64,000 nt of DNA. It comes from Macrocystis pyrifera (Eukaryota > Sar > Phaeophyceae > Laminariales > Laminariaceae). This document shows, piece by piece, positions 55,351 through 64,000 of this stretch. Below the pieces are notes generated by a model. It was not told the DNA's origin. It made no database searches and saw only the letters and a program-made list of their open reading frames with translations. The stretch is taken from positions 6,539,458 through 6,603,457 of the forward strand of contig JASSKH010000031.1 in NCBI GenBank assembly GCA_031763025.1. Reading direction: 5' to 3'. The position numbers and the translations under genes are program-made. Position 1 is the stretch's first letter. Each line of letters begins with the position of its first letter.

Positions 55351-55949
55351 GATAGACACAGTCCAGCTGGCGGGGAATGCTATAACAACAGCACTGGCAG
55401 CAGGTAGGTAGCAGCTGGATGTTGCTGGTGGGGTGTGCGGCTTGTTCTGTGTGTTCCACCCCCTCTCCTCCGCTTCCTCGACAGATGATAAGCCGCTCGT
55501 ATCGCTTGTATTATACCTACCAACGGCCTGGTAGTTTTTTTTGTGCAAAGAGAGAGAAGGAAGCGTGTGCATGCTGGATACACACACCTTCCTCTGTGCA
55601 TTTTCCAAGTAGTATATATATGTTTCTCCGTGACGTGTATTGGCATTGCTGCCTTGTTCTAGTATTTTTTTCTGTTTTTGATGACGTAAAGGCGCCCATG
55701 AACCTACCCCCCAGCGGCACAAAACACCGATATTTTATCCACCATCCCCATCTCATCTCGGGCTATATTCACATTTTCCCCAGCCCAGAGGGCAACACAT
55801 TTATTTACTTGTTTTCATCCTTTTGAATTTTTAATTGGTGCTAAATACTTTTCTTGACGGTGACATGTGTTCGTCCAACGTGTTTGTGAATATTTTTACT
55901 ACGTAATAGAAAAAAAAGAAAAGAAAACGTATCACGTGTACGTATCGAC

Positions 55950-56120
55950 CTTGATGAGCGTAACTTCGTTTCTATTATTGTATTGCACTGGCTGTTGGTC
56001 AATACGGGTGGGATTATTCCCATTGGCTTGCGGAAATAGGGAGGTCGCCAAACGATTGGCTAGGAGCGACAAAGCAGTCCTCAATAGTTGTCGCTCGGTC
56101 TGGGTGGAAATATTCTTCGC
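55950..56120 (-). CDS. Gene W, candidate exon 1 (or separate gene)
   Basis: Acceptor GAGAAACATTCCGCAG; 57 codons begin AKNISTQTERQLLRTALSLL, continue ANRLATSLFPQANGNNPTRI and end NRNEVTLIK before GTCGAT (a weaker donor). Phase 0 at both ends. The sequence is helix-prone and low in repeats. It lies 0.7 kb upstream of the Ser-rich exon, whose phase does not match directly, so an intermediate exon is needed if they belong together. An in-frame ATG lies just upstream of the acceptor, so this could also be a first exon. Confidence 0.5.
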
Positions 56121-56183
56121 CTGCGGAATGTTTCTCATCTCCTCACCCTTTCACACTCCCACCCCTTTGCACATACCGGTAAC

Positions 56184-56303
56184 TATTACGGGGGACCATG
56201 GTAAATAGGACCAAATATTGTTCGTAAAAAAGAGTACTACCATATACCATGGTAGGTTTTTTGTGTGTACGGTAGGTCCTATTTACTATGGTCCCCCGTA
56301 ATA
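56184..56303 (-). mobile_element. TATTACGGGGG MITE, copy 22, with a TACCATGGTA micro-insertion
   Basis: Ends TATTACGGGGGACCATGG and CTATGGTCCCCCGTAATA. ATATACCATGGTAGG at 56243 replaces the consensus ATATAGG. A TACCGGTA word also directly precedes the element at 56174. Confidence 0.9.
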
Positions 56304-57057
56304 CGACATACGAGAGTGAGTACTATTAATATTACATGGCCGTGGTGAAATTAGACTTGTTGAATTCCTTGTTTCGGTTTTGTTGTGCGTGTATTTTGTG
56401 TGCCATCCCACAAGCGACGATGATGTATGTCTACGTATACGAGCGTGAGCGCGGGTTATTATGTCAGTAACACACAGCATGGTTAAACTTATTTCTCGGT
56501 TGGGTGAGGTGGGGTTTATCTTTCTTTGCGTTCGTTCTCGTTTTGACCCTTTTAGTACCGCAGTCCCGTTTTGGGGACAAATCACTTGGAATTAGACTGC
56601 TTTGTCCCCAAATCGGGACTGCGGTACTAAACGGGTTAATGGGCGGACGGCCCCCACACGCGGCGTGATAAAAAAACAGATATATATATACCTGGTACGT
56701 ATATATATATATATATACATGTTCTCCTCCTCCCTTCAATCAATCAGTGTAGTTACATACCTACCTCTGGAATCACATAGATAGATATAAATAGCAGGCG
56801 CCTGCCTCCCCCCCCGCCCCGCGCCATCCCCCCCGCGCTCTCAGCAATAATAATATGGCACGTACGGGCCTCTTTTTGCCTTTGTATCGCCAAAAGACAT
56901 CATCAACCATTCAGCTCTTCTCCCTTAATTCCGCCCTCCTCCTCGTCATCCAGCATGTGGTCGCGCCCAACATTGAATGGTGTAAGCCACACGTCGTCGG
57001 AGGATGATATAATATTATCTGACATGTACGTACTTATTATAGTGAATTCACTATGTA
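56304..57057. other. No gene supported
   Basis: Holds the second-family element, a (TA)n run with TACCTGGTA at 56689, and C-rich 56808-56835. Frames of 60-99 codons on the minus strand include element sequence. Confidence 0.45.
56547..56636. mobile_element. Second inverted-repeat family, best copy (90 bp)
   Basis: The left arm starts CCCTTTTAGTACCGCAGTCC and the right arm is its near-perfect inverse, ending GGACTGCGGTACTAAACGGG. The two 35-base arms differ at two positions and flank a 20-base centre. If the target is TA, the element ends are TA-CCGCAG and CTGCGG-TA. Confidence 0.85.
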
Positions 57058-57237
<180 letters not shown>

Positions 57238-57659
57238 CCAGGTCATTAATTGGTCGCATTCCTCCGGCTTCCTCCTCGCTTAACATTGTATGTACAACAG
57301 TCAGGAGCTTTGTTGCATGCCACTACGCACGGACGGAACTGCGCAAGAACCGAGTTTTGGTCATATTTATACTCAAACCATCCTTTCATTTCCGTCCTGG
57401 GTGGTATAATATACCAAGTATGATACCGGTCAAATAGAGCTACCAGTACGTACGCTCGCTCGCGTTCCAAACCAGCAGCGCAGGAAACGGGGAGGAAGTA
57501 TACTTTTTTTATGGATCAATTTCCTATTATTTGCGTGGCATATATTTTGGAGATCCCAAGAAAAAAAAAAGATGGAAGAGGGTTTCGACAAACCTTAAGG
57601 CTGCTTCGACTAGCGCACGGCCCCAACCCCGGTCTAGTGGGTTTTCAGCTCGAAACTAA

Positions 57660-57830
57660 CTGTGTATTGTACTAGGGCAGCCAACGGATTGACCTTCCCG
57701 TCTGCATCATCACACAACCAACCCCATTCAGCCGAACGAAGCTGCGAGCGCGTGAATCTGCCCGTAGCAGCTACCCCCCTTCCCTTGACCCAAAAATCTG
57801 CGTCGTTCTTCGTCTCTTTCGCCGCCAACG
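57660..57830 (-). CDS. Possible minus-strand exon
   Basis: The frame reads LAAKETKNDADFWVKGRGVA, ATGRFTRSQLRSAEWGWLCD and DADGKVNPLAAL, then a GTACAA or earlier GTCAAT donor. The upstream boundary is weak (no clear acceptor before an in-frame TGA). The plus strand is also open here. Composition on the minus strand is the more protein-like. Function unknown. Confidence 0.3.
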
Positions 57831-58228
57831 TGCCGATAGTATACGCATGTTTAATTCAAGACGCTGGAATTATGGGACACATACAAACAGTACAGCAGTA
57901 GCTACTTACTGCTGCGAATTTATGTTTTTGTGTTGTTGTTTTCTACATACATACACATGCATCCATCCGTACTATACGAAATCGGCAACAAGTTTTGAAA
58001 AAGCAGTTCAGGTCGATTGGTTCCCTGGGGTATAATAATAACAGCGGCCCCGACTGGAGTTTGTACCTCTCCCTCCGAATGTGGCATTCATTCCTACGTG
58101 TATGTACTCTGTATACACAAAAAAATAATCATGGCACAATAAAGTGTACAACCGGCCTTCATACCGTGTGGCACTGGCGCGGGGGTGTAGACGGATGGAC
58201 GGATATCGGTTCTTTTTTTTTTTATCAG

Positions 58229-58268
58229 GTATTTCTTCCGTTATCGGATGGAACACGGTCAGCTCAGT

Positions 58269-58330
<62 letters not shown>

Positions 58331-58530
58331 AAGCAGAGCGCAGCAGCGCGAAAACGTTTGCGGAAAATCTCGCCGGTGGAAGGATGGATCGGTGCCTGCC
58401 GGTGTTCTCGTTTCTTCCGTTGCCACGCGGAAACCCACCGCCAGCTCAGCACAGCGCAGGCAGCTGGTTGGCAGCGTGAGCAAGCTGTCGCTGATTGATG
58501 CTGCTGCCGGTTGCCATCTGCGGGGTTGGT
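58229..58530 (+). CDS. Candidate exon with poly-Ala and poly-Gln runs
   Basis: A strong acceptor (TCTTTTTTTTTTTATCAG) is followed by a frame reading YFFRYRMEHGQLSK, then ten Ala and about nine Gln from a single interrupted (GCA)n tract. Next come RENVCGKSRRWKDGSVPAGV, LVSSVATRKPTASSAQRRQL and VGSVSKLSLIDAAAGCHLRG. The change from Ala to Gln results from one shift of the GCA register. The frame is open to a stop at 58607; the real end may be a donor near 58530. The Gln/Ala runs suggest a disordered regulatory protein. A minus-strand frame overlaps. Confidence 0.42.
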
Positions 58531-58609
58531 GCCCCGTTGCTGTTGTTGTTTTTGTTGTTGGTGGTGGTGGTGATGGTGATGTCGTAGTACTGCTGTATAG
58601 TTGTTGATT

Positions 58610-59069
58610 ATGACGTCGTATTCTCTTTGTCTGCAAGAAACCTAGACATGACATGCATGCCTATCTATGTCACCTGCCATACATACTATAGTACCACCTC
58701 ATCCATGAACATACTACTGTTGTTGTGTAACCCAACCTTGTGAGGAGGTTCAATGGAAGCATTTATTATGCTGTTGACTGCACTTTCACCGGTGGTCGAG
58801 GTGGTATATTCTCTCACACCAAACGGCAAAAGGTGTGTTTCGAAGCATCTCCGCCACTAACAACGAGCACGCAAATATTTACAGGGAGGGGTTGATTCTG
58901 AATGTAATAGGTTCATAACTGGTATGAATACACAGCAGCATAGATAGGCCCACGAACAAGAATGAATGAACCTGTAAAATGACATAACACAACGCTCGCT
59001 TTGTGAAGAACGCCAAGAAATTTAGGTCTAGAAACAAAGCCCAGCGGCGAGCGCGACGCCAAATTCTAC
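58610..59069. other. No gene supported
   Basis: Unique sequence with short frames only. Confidence 0.45.
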
Positions 59070-59181
59070 CATAACGGGGGAACATAGTTAATAGAACCAA
59101 ATATTGTGGGTTAAAATAGCTATATATACATAGGTTTTTGTGTGAAATCGTAGGTCCTATTTACTATGGTCCCCCGTAGTA
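59070..59181 (-). mobile_element. TATTACGGGGG MITE, copy 23, diverged
   Basis: Ends CATAACGGGGGAACATAG and CTATGGTCCCCCGTAGTA; interior AAATATTGTGGGTTAAAATA. Confidence 0.82.
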
Positions 59182-59194
59182 GCCAGGTAACATA

Positions 59195-59300
59195 TATTAC
59201 GGGGAACCAGTAAACATATCCTCTCGTACTCGTACAGACAAAAACTTACATGTTTACGATTTTTTACTGAGAATATTTGGTCCTATGGTCCCCCGTAATA
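59195..59300 (+). mobile_element. TATTACGGGGG MITE, copy 24, internally shortened arms
   Basis: TATTACGGGGAACCAGTAAA on the left and TTTGGTCCTATGGTCCCCCG on the right. The inner ATTTACT of the right arm is deleted. It lies 14 bases after copy 23, in the opposite orientation. Confidence 0.8.
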
Positions 59301-59332
59301 ATAGCATATCAGGTCATATTAATTACGTAGTT

Positions 59333-59369
59333 AATCCCCAAGACGGGGTTGCGGTGCTTAAAGGATTGT
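59333..59369. mobile_element. Half of a second-family element
   Basis: ATCCCCAAGACGGGGTTGCG followed by GTGCTTAAAGG is the right arm of the CCGCAGTCCCG family, without a left arm. Confidence 0.55.
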
Positions 59370-59372
59370 AGC

Positions 59373-59551
59373 CCAGGCTGTTCAAGAATGGACGGTACCA
59401 CAGCAAGGTTCCAAGGCTGGTCCGGAATTTTTTGTGGTCCTCGTTGGCAGGCCAATCCTGTAAATACGGTATCTCCTTGCTGTGCTATATCAGGCACAAA
59501 GCAGCCGCAGGTGGGGCATTGTTGGTCGCCCGCGACAAACAAAGTTAACGC
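59373..59551 (+). CDS. Possible exon ending at a perfect donor; strand ambiguous
   Basis: An acceptor-like TTGTAGCCCAG starts a stretch ending AACGCAG|GTATGT. The plus frame reads RFQGWSGIFCGPRWQANPVN then TVSPCCAISGTKQPQVGHCW. The minus strand reads as well (ALTLFVAGDQQCPTCGCF, CQRGPQKIPDQPWNLAVV). Since both are plausible, I give only low confidence; the donor favours plus. The internal cysteine pattern does not match a family I can name. Confidence 0.28.
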
Positions 59552-59989
59552 AGGTATGTTTACCCACCCAATCCGCGTGCGTTCGTGCGTGCGTGTGGTG
59601 CGTGTGATGTCCCAGCGCCTCCTGCCCCCTGGTATGACAACGATACCCCCCTCCGTACGAAATATACGCCTACGACCAGACAACAACAATACTAACTGTT
59701 TCATCTATGCGATAAGGCCATACCAAACACCATCAGATCAATCGCCAGTCGACGGCGTTAATGGCGGCACACAGCAAGCATATTCCTACTATTGTAATAA
59801 ATAGTAGTACCTCGTACCTAAAATGATACCATCTTACGTTTGCTCACTTCTTTCTGTGATAGGCAATGAACGTGAACGGCGTTCGTTTACGGTTCTGGTC
59901 GTCGTGTAGAGTATTTTTCTTTTGTGTATGTGTATAATATGCCGCACGTATAACACACAGTCAGCCAGAAGAGTAAGGGGATGAAACCA

Positions 59990-60560
59990 TTCACTGCCGT
60001 TACCGCCATCTCAACTACTGCCGCCATCGCCACCACCACGCCCACCACCACCGCCATCGCCAACGCTACCACTACCACCACCAACAACAACAACACCACC
60101 ACTACCACCGCCACCACAACCACCGCAACATCAACCACAATGTCCATCAATCCCACCGCCGCCACCACCACCACCACCACCACCACTACCGACCACGACA
60201 ACCACTGTCCGTACTAATAACCACTATTACTACCAACATCACCAACGCCACCCCCCACCCCCACAACCACGAACACCACCACCACCACCACCACCTCCAC
60301 CGCCACCTCCGCCAACAACAACACCAACACCAACGCCAGCATCAGATTTATCTCCATCGTCACCGCCACCGCCACCACCGTATCCACTACTGCCACCACC
60401 ACCATCCCGCCACGACCGTCCCCGGCGCTCCCACCCTACCACGACCGCGACCTCCAACATCACCAACACCACCAACATCACCACCACCACCACCATCACG
60501 GCCGCAACCACTATTACCACCACCGACAACACGAACATGCATGCTATCATCCCCATTCGT
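59990..60560 (+). repeat. (CCA/CAC)n degenerate tract
   Basis: 570 bases of CAC, CCA, ACC and AAC triplets, like the 16-18.5 kb tract and in the same strand sense (C/A on plus). A C-run (60588-60606) follows. The Thr-, Val- and Gly-rich frames are repeat products. Confidence 0.8.
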
Positions 60561-60871
60561 GATTATCCTCCTCAGTCAGCTACCGCCCCCCCCCCCCCCC
60601 CCCCCGCCGCTCCCCCCTTCTTCTCCATGTTTTCCACTCAAACAAAATGGGAATTTCAAGTATTATTTGTTTTGCGTTAGTACTATGTAGTATGTCAAGT
60701 AAACTGCGTCACCATACCAGGCACCACGTTTCGTACCCGGTGTTGTAAAGAGGCATTGTATGGGTGGCAACCTTGTACCTAGTTTGTACTGTTCGGCGCG
60801 AGTCGACTAGGGAAGAAAGAGCTGAACTATTCTCGCGATAATTAATGCACGGCGCGTACTCTAGTGGGGAT

Positions 60872-60913
60872 CGGGAGGTGTACTCATCGTGTCATGTATG
60901 GCTGTAGTCGTTG

Positions 60914-60916
<3 letters not shown>
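60872..60916 (-). mobile_element. R element fragment, short
   Basis: GGGAGGTGTACTCATCGTGT and CATGTATGGCTGTAGTCGTT match about 44 bases of the C-run end of R. The match stops at a 47-base G run (60916-60962). Confidence 0.5.

Positions 60917-60962
<46 letters not shown>
60916..60962 (+). repeat. 47-base G homopolymer
   Basis: Uninterrupted G followed by CGGGGCG. It is the longest homopolymer in the window. Confidence 0.95.
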
Positions 60963-61185
60963 CGGGGCGCACAATTTTGTTGCTTGCCTTAGCCGGTTGG
61001 CAATTAGCCACGCATCTCTTTTGAGACGGAGCACCGTTTCTACTCCTAAGAATAGAGACTCCTCCAACGGTTCTGGTGCTCTTTCCGTTGTTTCCAATGT
61101 GTTCACATTGAAACTTTTTGCGTGTCTCATCCCCCTTGCTCTTTCGTCGTCTGTGACTTCCGTCCAACAGCTGGAATAATAGCGT

Positions 61186-61512
61186 TCATTTTCTCTCTGC
61201 TATCATCATGTATGTGTATATACCATATGTCTCCATGTCACATTTTGTTTTTTCCTCATCATCTCCTCTTCTAACACATACATCCCGTTTTCCCTTGCTG
61301 ATGTATAGTTCACGTTCTCCCGCTTTAAGTATGCGAATTATTCTCTCTATTGCTTTGCCGCGAACGGACATCTGTGCATCCACTTCCTCCCCTCGGCTGA
61401 TGGTGTACTTTTTCCTTTCTGGCCGGTCTACAGTAGTAAGTAGGTCCCCTACACGAAAGCGTAGTTTCGGCGTTTGGGCGAAGTCCATTGGGCCGTCGTC
61501 AGGGATGTCGGG
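61186..61512 (-). CDS. Open frame following R copy C
   Basis: After the C-run of R the same frame continues through about 108 codons, including PDIPDDGPMDFAQTPKLRF, RVGDLLTTVDRPERKKYTIS and RGKAIERIIRILKAGEREL. The sequence is charged and non-repetitive and looks protein-coding. It ends without a recognised motif. It is unrelated to the sequence that follows R copy A, so R has inserted upstream of (or into) two different coding-like sequences. Function unknown. Confidence 0.35.
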   Translation of the reverse strand, partial: PDIPDDGPMDFAQTPKLRFRVGDLLTTVDRPERKKYTISRGEEVDAQMSVRGKAIERIIRILKAGERELYISKGKRDVCVRRGDDEEKTKCDMETYGIYTYMMIAERK

Positions 61513-61513
61513 A

Positions 61514-62050
61514 CGGGGGGGGGTGTACTCGATAGGAGAGATGTACTCGATCTCGTGCATGGCCGTAGTCGCATGACCATAGACCCTCGCATCCCTACAA
61601 TGCCGGGACGGAGCATGTCGGGTTTTCACCGACCAGACAGACATTGCTTGCACCAAGCGCGAAGCGCCGTGAGGTGTCCGGCGAGTCGCATGAAGGGTGA
61701 GCTGCATCCTACTAAGAACCGCTTGTGAGGCGGCCTTGCATATGGATGACAGCTTCAATGAGTTAGTTTAATTTCCAGTGTGGCCACTTCCAGAGACAGC
61801 AATGTGGGAGTACTATGTAACTGCCTCTTGGGTGCCTTAACTTGAACACTATCTGGTACGCGATACGATCAATTCCCTTGTGCCGAGTAAAGGTTCTTTA
61901 CTTCGCACAAACGATCCAACTAGACGACCAGCTGTGGGCGACCGCCAAAAAAAAAATAATATTAAAAAAAAACGGTACCCTGGATGTCTAGCTGACGTAG
62001 TGAGCGGCATGTTTTACAGTGCCGTTGCCAACCGACGCCAACCCAACCCA
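61514..62050 (-). mobile_element. R element, copy C
   Basis: Full length on the minus strand, from TGGGTTGGGTTGGCGTCGG to GAGTACACCCC. The internal T-run is interrupted (AATATTATT). The MKLSSICK... frame is intact. It is flanked upstream by CATATATGGG and another G-run (62060-62075 on the plus strand). Confidence 0.8.
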
Positions 62051-62170
62051 TATATGAGCGGGGGGGGGGGGGGGGTACTATAATATGTAACCCCTGATCT
62101 TTAGTCACGACAATTCATCTACTATTTGGGAAAAAGCAACAGAAAGATAGACGAAGAAAATAAATGCGAC

Positions 62171-62280
62171 TATTACGGGGGTACATAGTTAATAGGACCT
62201 CTGGTATTGATAAAAACTTATATATCTACCTATTTTTACTAAAAAATATTTGGTCCTATTTACTATGGCCCCTCGTAATA
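62171..62280 (+). mobile_element. TATTACGGGGG MITE, copy 25
   Basis: Ends TATTACGGGGGTACATAG and CTATGGCCCCTCGTAATA, flanked by GCGAC and TAACAT. Confidence 0.9.
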
Positions 62281-62595
62281 TAACATATGACGCTAAAAAA
62301 ACATTCCTGATGGTTCATGCCGGATACAAGCATTGTATCCGTATGGTATGTGTGTGTTCTTCGCATAAAACCGTTCGTTCTACCCGTCGACACCAACCAG
62401 TAGTACTCTGCTCGTACCAGGTTCGAGATGGTACATACAATTTCACTTTATGCCCAAAATATTTCAGATCGGCTAGTTTTATTCTGACTGAACATACAGA
62501 AACGGCAGCAGTGATTCAGTAGAGATGGATGTGGTTTTTCTGTGGTTGTAGTACCTGGTACGCACAGAACTTGTACCAGGAATCTCTCTACTAGG

Positions 62596-62665
62596 ATTGA
62601 AGAATCTGCACGGACACTGGTTGTGCTGGATGTCGACGGGTAGAAAGAACGGTTTAATGTGAAGA

Positions 62666-62700
<35 letters not shown>
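62596..62700 (+). repeat. Repeat T, best copy with (CAA)n tail
   Basis: GATTGAAGAATCTGCACGGA, TGTGCTGGATGTCGACGGGT and AATGTGAAGAAAACAACAAC lead into about ten CAA triplets. Matching copies are at 26150 and 50478. Confidence 0.55.
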
Positions 62701-64000
62701 CCTGCAGAGGGCATGCGGCAGTTGTAAGATCAGGGTCGGGAGCAGTACGTCGTATACATCATTGCAGAGCTACGACTACAGAGCTGTCATGAAAACGATC
62801 TCCGAAGAAAAAAATCAAGCCAGCGTTTGTGAAACGCTACGAGAGTATCAATAGTTGTGTGGGCAGACTTTTGAAATTAACTTTCCCCCATTTGTTTACT
62901 ACTTATTAATAATAGTAACTACTACGACCATGCGGTATACCACCACTGTACTGCTGCCGCTTTGCTGCTGCTGTCGTTCAATAGGAAAAAAAAAAAATAC
63001 TTTTCTTCGTCGTGTGGGACGTGAAAAAGACAATAAAATTTCAAACACAGCAGTAGTAGCGTTCATGGAAGAGGGATACAAAGACAGAAATACATGATGA
63101 ACCCACTTTGGTGGCGGTGATGGGGGGGCGTCGATCGATGCTGATGGCGCCATCTCTATGGTTGGACACAGCGGGCCATCGGAATGGTGGATAGGCCGAT
63201 AGGGAAATTTATATACCTCGGGGGGGGGGGGGGCGGGAGATTCTGTTGAATGGACCAAACTAGAAAAAATATATAGAAGCAATACGCAAACAGAATATAC
63301 CAGAAAATAAGAGCCCCACCAATTCTTGAGATCAGTCTATGGAGCGGGGCAGGGGAGGAGGTGGGCATACTCATTTGTGGCTTTTGCCTTGCTTAGTCAT
63401 TTATTTGACCAATGACCACACATCCCTTTCAAGGCGGGTTGAAGTACCAGGTGGGGGATTTGCGGCAACAGTTTGTTGGGTTATGGGCCGTCCAATCTAT
63501 ATACATACGCGAATTACGATTGCCTTACATTATTATAATCAGATGGCGTTTCAATAATAGTCATCATACTACTTTAGGTGGATACTTCATCGTCTATCCA
63601 TTTGTTGCTCTCCCCTTTCGCCTTCTGTACCTGACCTGTAATATAGTATTTAGATTTCGTACCGGCTACTTGATTTGATACATAGATGAGCCTTACTGAA
63701 GGAGTCGTATGGCGTGGGTGGATGACGAGCCTGCTTTGCTTGTTTCGTATTGTCTGACGCCGAGGGGCCGGGCATAGGTTGACGAACGCTGGACGGAGGC
63801 GGCAGACAGGGTAGCAAGGTACCAGGCGGACTTGCAGGGAGAACCTGGCTATGCTATTCGTACCACAAACTGCTGCCGCTAGCTGGAGGATGATTTGTGC
63901 GTTGGTTTGCCTGTTATTTTCCCTTGGTTCTTAGGCTTATACTCTGTTTACGACGAGTCGTGGTGTTTTTCTTAATTTTCCTTTTTTTTCCAGCTCGTTC
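62701..64000. other. No gene supported
   Basis: G-runs occur at about 63221-63232. Frames of 60-127 codons on both strands (62855-63097 +, 62899-63282 -) overlap each other and lack motifs or splice support. Confidence 0.4.

Overview
This window reads as nuclear DNA of a eukaryote. It has no operons and no ribosome-binding sites. Protein-like stretches are short and bounded by GT/GC...AG splice signals. It also holds a Ty1/copia RNase H relic, many TA-flanked miniature inverted-repeat elements, and very abundant micro- and minisatellites with long G/C homopolymers. Small exons separated by long, repeat-filled introns, together with these satellites, would fit a brown alga or related stramenopile. 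That placement is inference: no rRNA or organellar marker is present to fix the taxon.

Layout. 1-8.1 kb is repeat territory: degenerate GAT/GGT triplets (0.64-1.2 kb), a three-copy ~370 bp tandem repeat (2.2-3.3 kb), a ~3.9 kb degenerate GATGCY array (3.5-7.45 kb) and a cluster of TTCCATGGAA palindromes (7.5-8.1 kb). 8.5-11.8 kb is a 30 bp minisatellite of roughly 90-100 units, interrupted by four miniature elements. 11.8-16.1 kb is mostly unique sequence without a convincing gene. 16.1-18.5 kb is a 2.4 kb (CAC/ACC)n tract with extreme strand asymmetry. 18.5-28 kb holds degenerate repeats, two GGGAC-rich tandem arrays, a ~560 bp tandem array, one good exon candidate (20.88-21.00 kb, + strand) and a tRNA-like sequence (27.94-28.01 kb).

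From 29 kb onward gene fragments appear, mostly on the minus strand. They are a C2HC zinc-finger-like segment (29.7 kb), two phase-matched exons (32.6-33.0 kb, 'gene Z'), a three-exon set starting at an ATG (41.63-38.11 kb, 'gene Y'), a six-exon acidic/Ser-Pro-Thr-rich protein with a basic nuclear-localisation-like cluster (48.55-43.16 kb, 'gene X') and three exons of another gene (56.12-54.88 kb, 'gene W'). A plus-strand exon encoding Ala and Gln runs lies at 58.23 kb. All of these were read by eye from reading frame, splice sites and phase agreement. None matches a family I recognise with confidence, except the copia RNase H relic at 35.4-35.85 kb and, more loosely, the zinc-finger motif.

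Mobile DNA is the most informative part. A ~105-120 bp element family (ends TATTACGGGGG...CCCCCGTAATA) has about 25 copies, two of them inserted inside other copies. One of these nested insertions directly demonstrates the TA target duplication. A second, smaller inverted-repeat family ends TA-CCGCAG...CTGCGG-TA. A ~530 bp element (R) always ends in a C homopolymer and has 5'-truncated copies, like a retroposon. Two further dispersed repeats end in (TAA)n and (CAA)n. A 9-mer, TACCTGGTA/TACCAGGTA, occurs at least 13 times (about 0.5 expected by chance) and also sits as micro-insertions inside miniature elements, which suggests excision scars of a TA-specific DNA transposon.
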